DNA of 64,000 bases, taken from positions 3,100,001 through 3,164,000 of the forward strand of contig NZ_CP069535.1 in assembly GCF_016889805.1 (NCBI RefSeq), given 5' to 3'. The notes under the pieces were generated by a model. That model worked only from the letters and a program-made list of their open reading frames with translations, searched no databases and was not told the DNA's origin. Both the position numbers and the translations under genes were made by a program. Numbering within the stretch: position 1 is the first letter of the stretch; each line of letters opens with the position of its first letter. The DNA is from Rhodanobacter sp. FDAARGOS 1247. GTDB lineage: Bacteria > Pseudomonadota > Gammaproteobacteria > Xanthomonadales > Rhodanobacteraceae. Shown here piece by piece: positions 62,033-64,000 of the stretch.

Positions 62033-63235
62033 CTACGCGGGTTGGGCTTCGCCTGCGGCCTGGCGGCCCATCCGGCGCGCGCCGGCGATCACCAACGGTA
62101 GCCACAGCACGGTGAACGCCGCGGCGCAGACGAACACGCCATCCGGCCCGAGCCGGCCCAGCGCCATGCCGCCCAGGGTGCCGCCCACGAAGGCGCCGAT
62201 GAACTGGCTGGTCGAGTACGCGCCCATCGCGGCGCCGCGCAAATGCCCCGGCGCCAGCCGCGAGACCAGGCTGGGCAGCGCGGCCTCCAGCAGGTTGAAG
62301 GCGGAGAAGAACACCGCGGCGGCCACGCCGAACGCGGCCAGGTGGCTGCCCGAGAACGCGAAACCCAGCAGGGCCAGCCCGATCGCCACCACGCAGACCA
62401 TCACGATGCGCAGGCTCTGCGCCACCTCGCGCATGTGGTGCAGGCTCGCGCCCATCACGAAGGCCGCCACCGTCATCACCGGCAGGTACAGCTCCCAGTG
62501 CCGGCTCACCGGCAAATGCAAGGTGTTCGCCAGCAGCAGCGGCAGGCCCACGAAGCTGGCGGTGAGCAGCGCGTGCAGGAAGAACACCGAGCCGTTCAGC
62601 ACCAGCATGCGGCCATCGCGCAGCATCGCCAGCACGGCGCCGAAGCCCGCCGCGGCAGGTGCCCGCGCACGTTCCGGCGTGGGCACGATCAGCCACAGCA
62701 GGATCAGCGACAGCAGGGCCAGCATCGAAGTGGCGCCGAACAGGCCGGGCAGCCCGGCAATCGCCTCCAGCGGCGGCCCCAGGATCAGCGCCAGCAGGAA
62801 GGCCAGCCCGATCGACACGCCGATGATGCCCATCGCCTTGCCGCGGTTCTCCTCGGCGGTGAGGTCGGCCACCAGTGCGATGCCGGCGCCCGCCACCGCA
62901 CCCATGCCCTGCACCGCGCGACCGATCACGATGCCGGTGAGCGTGTGCGACATCGCCGCGATCAGTCCGCCAATGGCGAACAGGATCAGGCCCAGGGTGA
63001 TCGCCGGCTTGCGTCCGATGCGGTCGGACAGCAGCCCCAGCGGGATCTGCAGCAGCACCTGGCCGATGCCGTAGACGCCCAGCGCCAGTCCGATCATGAA
63101 GCCGGTGGAGCCGGGCATCGTCTTCGCGTACAGCGAGAACACCGGCATGATCAGGAACAGCCCGAACAGGCGCAGGCTGATCACGCAGGCCAGGGTCAGC
63201 GCGCTGCGCAGTTCGGGACGCGAGAGTTTGCTCAC
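62033..63235 (-). CDS. MFS transporter (YajR-like)
   Basis: The 400-residue protein has twelve hydrophobic segments with MFS motif A between segments 2 and 3 (LGLLSDRIGRKPAITLGL) and a second R-rich loop in VADLTAEENRGKAMG. The start GTG 63235 (VSKLSRPELRSALT) gives a proper N-terminus; an in-frame start at 63307 would add 24 residues that contain the promoter region. It probably exports a small molecule by proton exchange. A YajR-like C-terminal domain is not present, as the protein ends shortly after segment 12. Confidence 0.85.
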   Translation of the reverse strand: MSKLSRPELRSALTLACVISLRLFGLFLIMPVFSLYAKTMPGSTGFMIGLALGVYGIGQVLLQIPLGLLSDRIGRKPAITLGLILFAIGGLIAAMSHTLTGIVIGRAVQGMGAVAGAGIALVADLTAEENRGKAMGIIGVSIGLAFLLALILGPPLEAIAGLPGLFGATSMLALLSLILLWLIVPTPERARAPAAAGFGAVLAMLRDGRMLVLNGSVFFLHALLTASFVGLPLLLANTLHLPVSRHWELYLPVMTVAAFVMGASLHHMREVAQSLRIVMVCVVAIGLALLGFAFSGSHLAAFGVAAAVFFSAFNLLEAALPSLVSRLAPGHLRGAAMGAYSTSQFIGAFVGGTLGGMALGRLGPDGVFVCAAAFTVLWLPLVIAGARRMGRQAAGEAQPA

Positions 63236-63268
63236 CGGAAGTCGGACATCGAGAAAGTCATGGCCGAC

Positions 63269-63274
63269 ATTATA
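63269..63274 (-). promoter_or_regulatory. -10 box for the MFS gene
   Basis: On the minus strand TATAAT at 63274-63269 lies 34 bases before the GTG start at 63235. It is an exact -10 consensus. A -35 element at the expected distance is not clear (AAACGGG region), so it may rely on an extended or activated promoter. Confidence 0.55.
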
Positions 63275-63333
63275 AGGGGAGGCCTTGTCACCCGTTTGCG
63301 GCGACATGTCGCGGCGCAGGTTCCTGCAGCCCG

Positions 63334-63339
63334 TATAAT
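63334..63339 (+). promoter_or_regulatory. -10 box for ispB
   Basis: TATAAT at 63334-63339 is an exact -10 consensus 28 bases before the ispB ATG at 63367. The -35 at the expected spacing (near 63311-63316) is GC-rich and poor. The two divergent -10 boxes are only 60 bases apart, so MFS and ispB transcription may influence each other. Confidence 0.55.
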
Positions 63340-63366
63340 CGCGGTCTACGCCGCTGTGATGCCTCC

Positions 63367-64000
63367 ATGAATTCGATGCCCGCCGACGCTCCCCGACCCG
63401 CCGACTTCGCCCAGGTGCGCGACCTCGCCGCCGCCGACATGCAGCGGGTCGACGCGTTGATCCGCCAGCGGCTGTCCTCCGACGTGGTGCTGATCAACCA
63501 GATCGCCGACCACATCATCGCCTCCGGCGGCAAGCGGCTGCGCCCGATGCTGCACGTGCTGGCCGCCGGCGCCGCCGGCTACCGCGGCGAACACCACACC
63601 AAGCTCGCCGCGATCATCGAGTTCATCCACACCTCCACCCTGCTGCACGACGACGTGGTCGATGAGTCCGATCTGCGCCGCGGCCGCAAGACCGCCAACG
63701 CGCTGTGGGGCAACGCCGCCAGCGTGCTGGTCGGCGACTTCCTCTACTCGCGCTCGTTCCAGCTGATGGTGGAACTGGACGACATGCGCATCATGCGCAT
63801 CCTCGCCGACACCACCAACACCATCGCCGAGGGCGAGGTGCTGCAGCTGCTCAACATCGGCAACGCCGACGTCAGCGAAGCGGCGTACCTCGCCGTGATC
63901 GAACGCAAGACCGCGGTGCTGTTCGCCGCCGCCACCGAACTGGGCGGCATCCTCGGCGGCCTGCCGGAAAACCAGATCGCCGCGCTGCGCCGCTACGGCA
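63367..64000 (+). CDS. ispB: octaprenyl diphosphate synthase, 5' part
   Basis: An open frame from ATG 63367 runs to the edge of the window (211 codons seen), beginning MNSMPADAPRPADFAQVRDL. It has the polyprenyl synthase motifs IASGGKRLRPMLHVLAA and the first aspartate-rich motif LLHDDVVDESDLRRG, followed by ANALWGNAASVLVGDFLYSRSFQ. This is the all-trans polyprenyl diphosphate synthase that makes the ubiquinone side chain. The second DDxxD lies beyond the window. It is an essential gene in gammaproteobacteria. An in-frame ATG at 63376 is also possible. Confidence 0.95.
   Translation, partial: MNSMPADAPRPADFAQVRDLAAADMQRVDALIRQRLSSDVVLINQIADHIIASGGKRLRPMLHVLAAGAAGYRGEHHTKLAAIIEFIHTSTLLHDDVVDESDLRRGRKTANALWGNAASVLVGDFLYSRSFQLMVELDDMRIMRILADTTNTIAEGEVLQLLNIGNADVSEAAYLAVIERKTAVLFAAATELGGILGGLPENQIAALRRYG

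Noticed and set aside
60852..63074. 740-codon plus-strand open frame opposite the DedA-rhodanese and MFS genes.
   Set aside because: Composition is Arg/Gln/His-rich without domain motifs; the minus strand has clear DedA, rhodanese and MFS motifs.

Overview
The window is GC-rich and gene-dense. A degenerate inverted intergenic repeat near the left edge (CATTCC..GCGAAGG..GGAATCC type) and the gene content suggest a gammaproteobacterium of the Rhodanobacteraceae/Xanthomonadaceae (Rhodanobacter or Dyella-like). That placement is inferred from style and content; there is no rRNA or other phylogenetic marker apart from a partial ispB.

Left part (1-23,107): after the tail of an unidentified gene and an AraC-type regulator lies a roughly 22-kb envelope-glycan locus. 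Block A (1,350-14,697) has an ABC exporter translationally coupled to an HPr-kinase-like protein, a divergently oriented radical-SAM/nucleotidyltransferase-fold/methyltransferase trio, and a minus-strand run of two GT4 glycosyltransferases, a second radical-SAM enzyme, two methyltransferases and an amidohydrolase. Block B (14,791-23,107) is a minus-strand, tightly overlapping operon. It encodes a 3,4-ketoisomerase, a left-handed beta-helix N-acyltransferase, a beta-propeller glycosidase-like protein, a FemAB/GNAT-like protein, a PLP sugar aminotransferase, a Wzx flippase, a GT2, a Wzy-like polymerase and a Wzz-like co-polymerase. Together these look like a Wzx/Wzy pathway making a glycan with a dTDP-3-amino-3,6-dideoxyhexose. 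The radical-SAM/HPrK/nucleotidyltransferase block adds unusual chemistry whose substrate cannot be read from sequence.

Middle (23,353-28,273): a Cyc2-like fused cytochrome c/outer-membrane beta-barrel protein, a second outer-membrane protein, then a coupled ECF sigma factor / ZAS anti-sigma / subtilase-lipoprotein operon. The anti-sigma factor ends in a domain resembling the protease prodomain.

From 28,369 to 52,662 is a stress and DNA-repair island of short, mostly independent genes: YihY/BrkB, two DUF421 (YetF-like) proteins, two DUF72 proteins, hemerythrin, stand-alone receivers and a PAS hybrid kinase, Nei-type glycosylase, cation-diffusion transporter, AlkB-type dioxygenase, CPA1 antiporter, DUF4142 protein plus metallothionein, a full bacterial NHEJ set (Ku and LigD flanking a YghA-like dehydrogenase), a DJ-1/PfpI protein, a UdgX-type uracil-DNA glycosylase and a topoisomerase IB. 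Several small hydrophilic proteins with good ribosome binding sites are interspersed.

Right part (52,713-59,845): a minus-strand four-gene signalling operon of TonB-dependent receptor, YfiR-like periplasmic protein, hybrid histidine kinase with a YfiN-like periplasmic sensor, and a REC-EAL phosphodiesterase. It ends at a clear intrinsic terminator and plausibly links an outer-membrane signal to c-di-GMP. The window closes with housekeeping genes: ssb, a DedA-rhodanese fusion, an MFS exporter and the 5' part of ispB.
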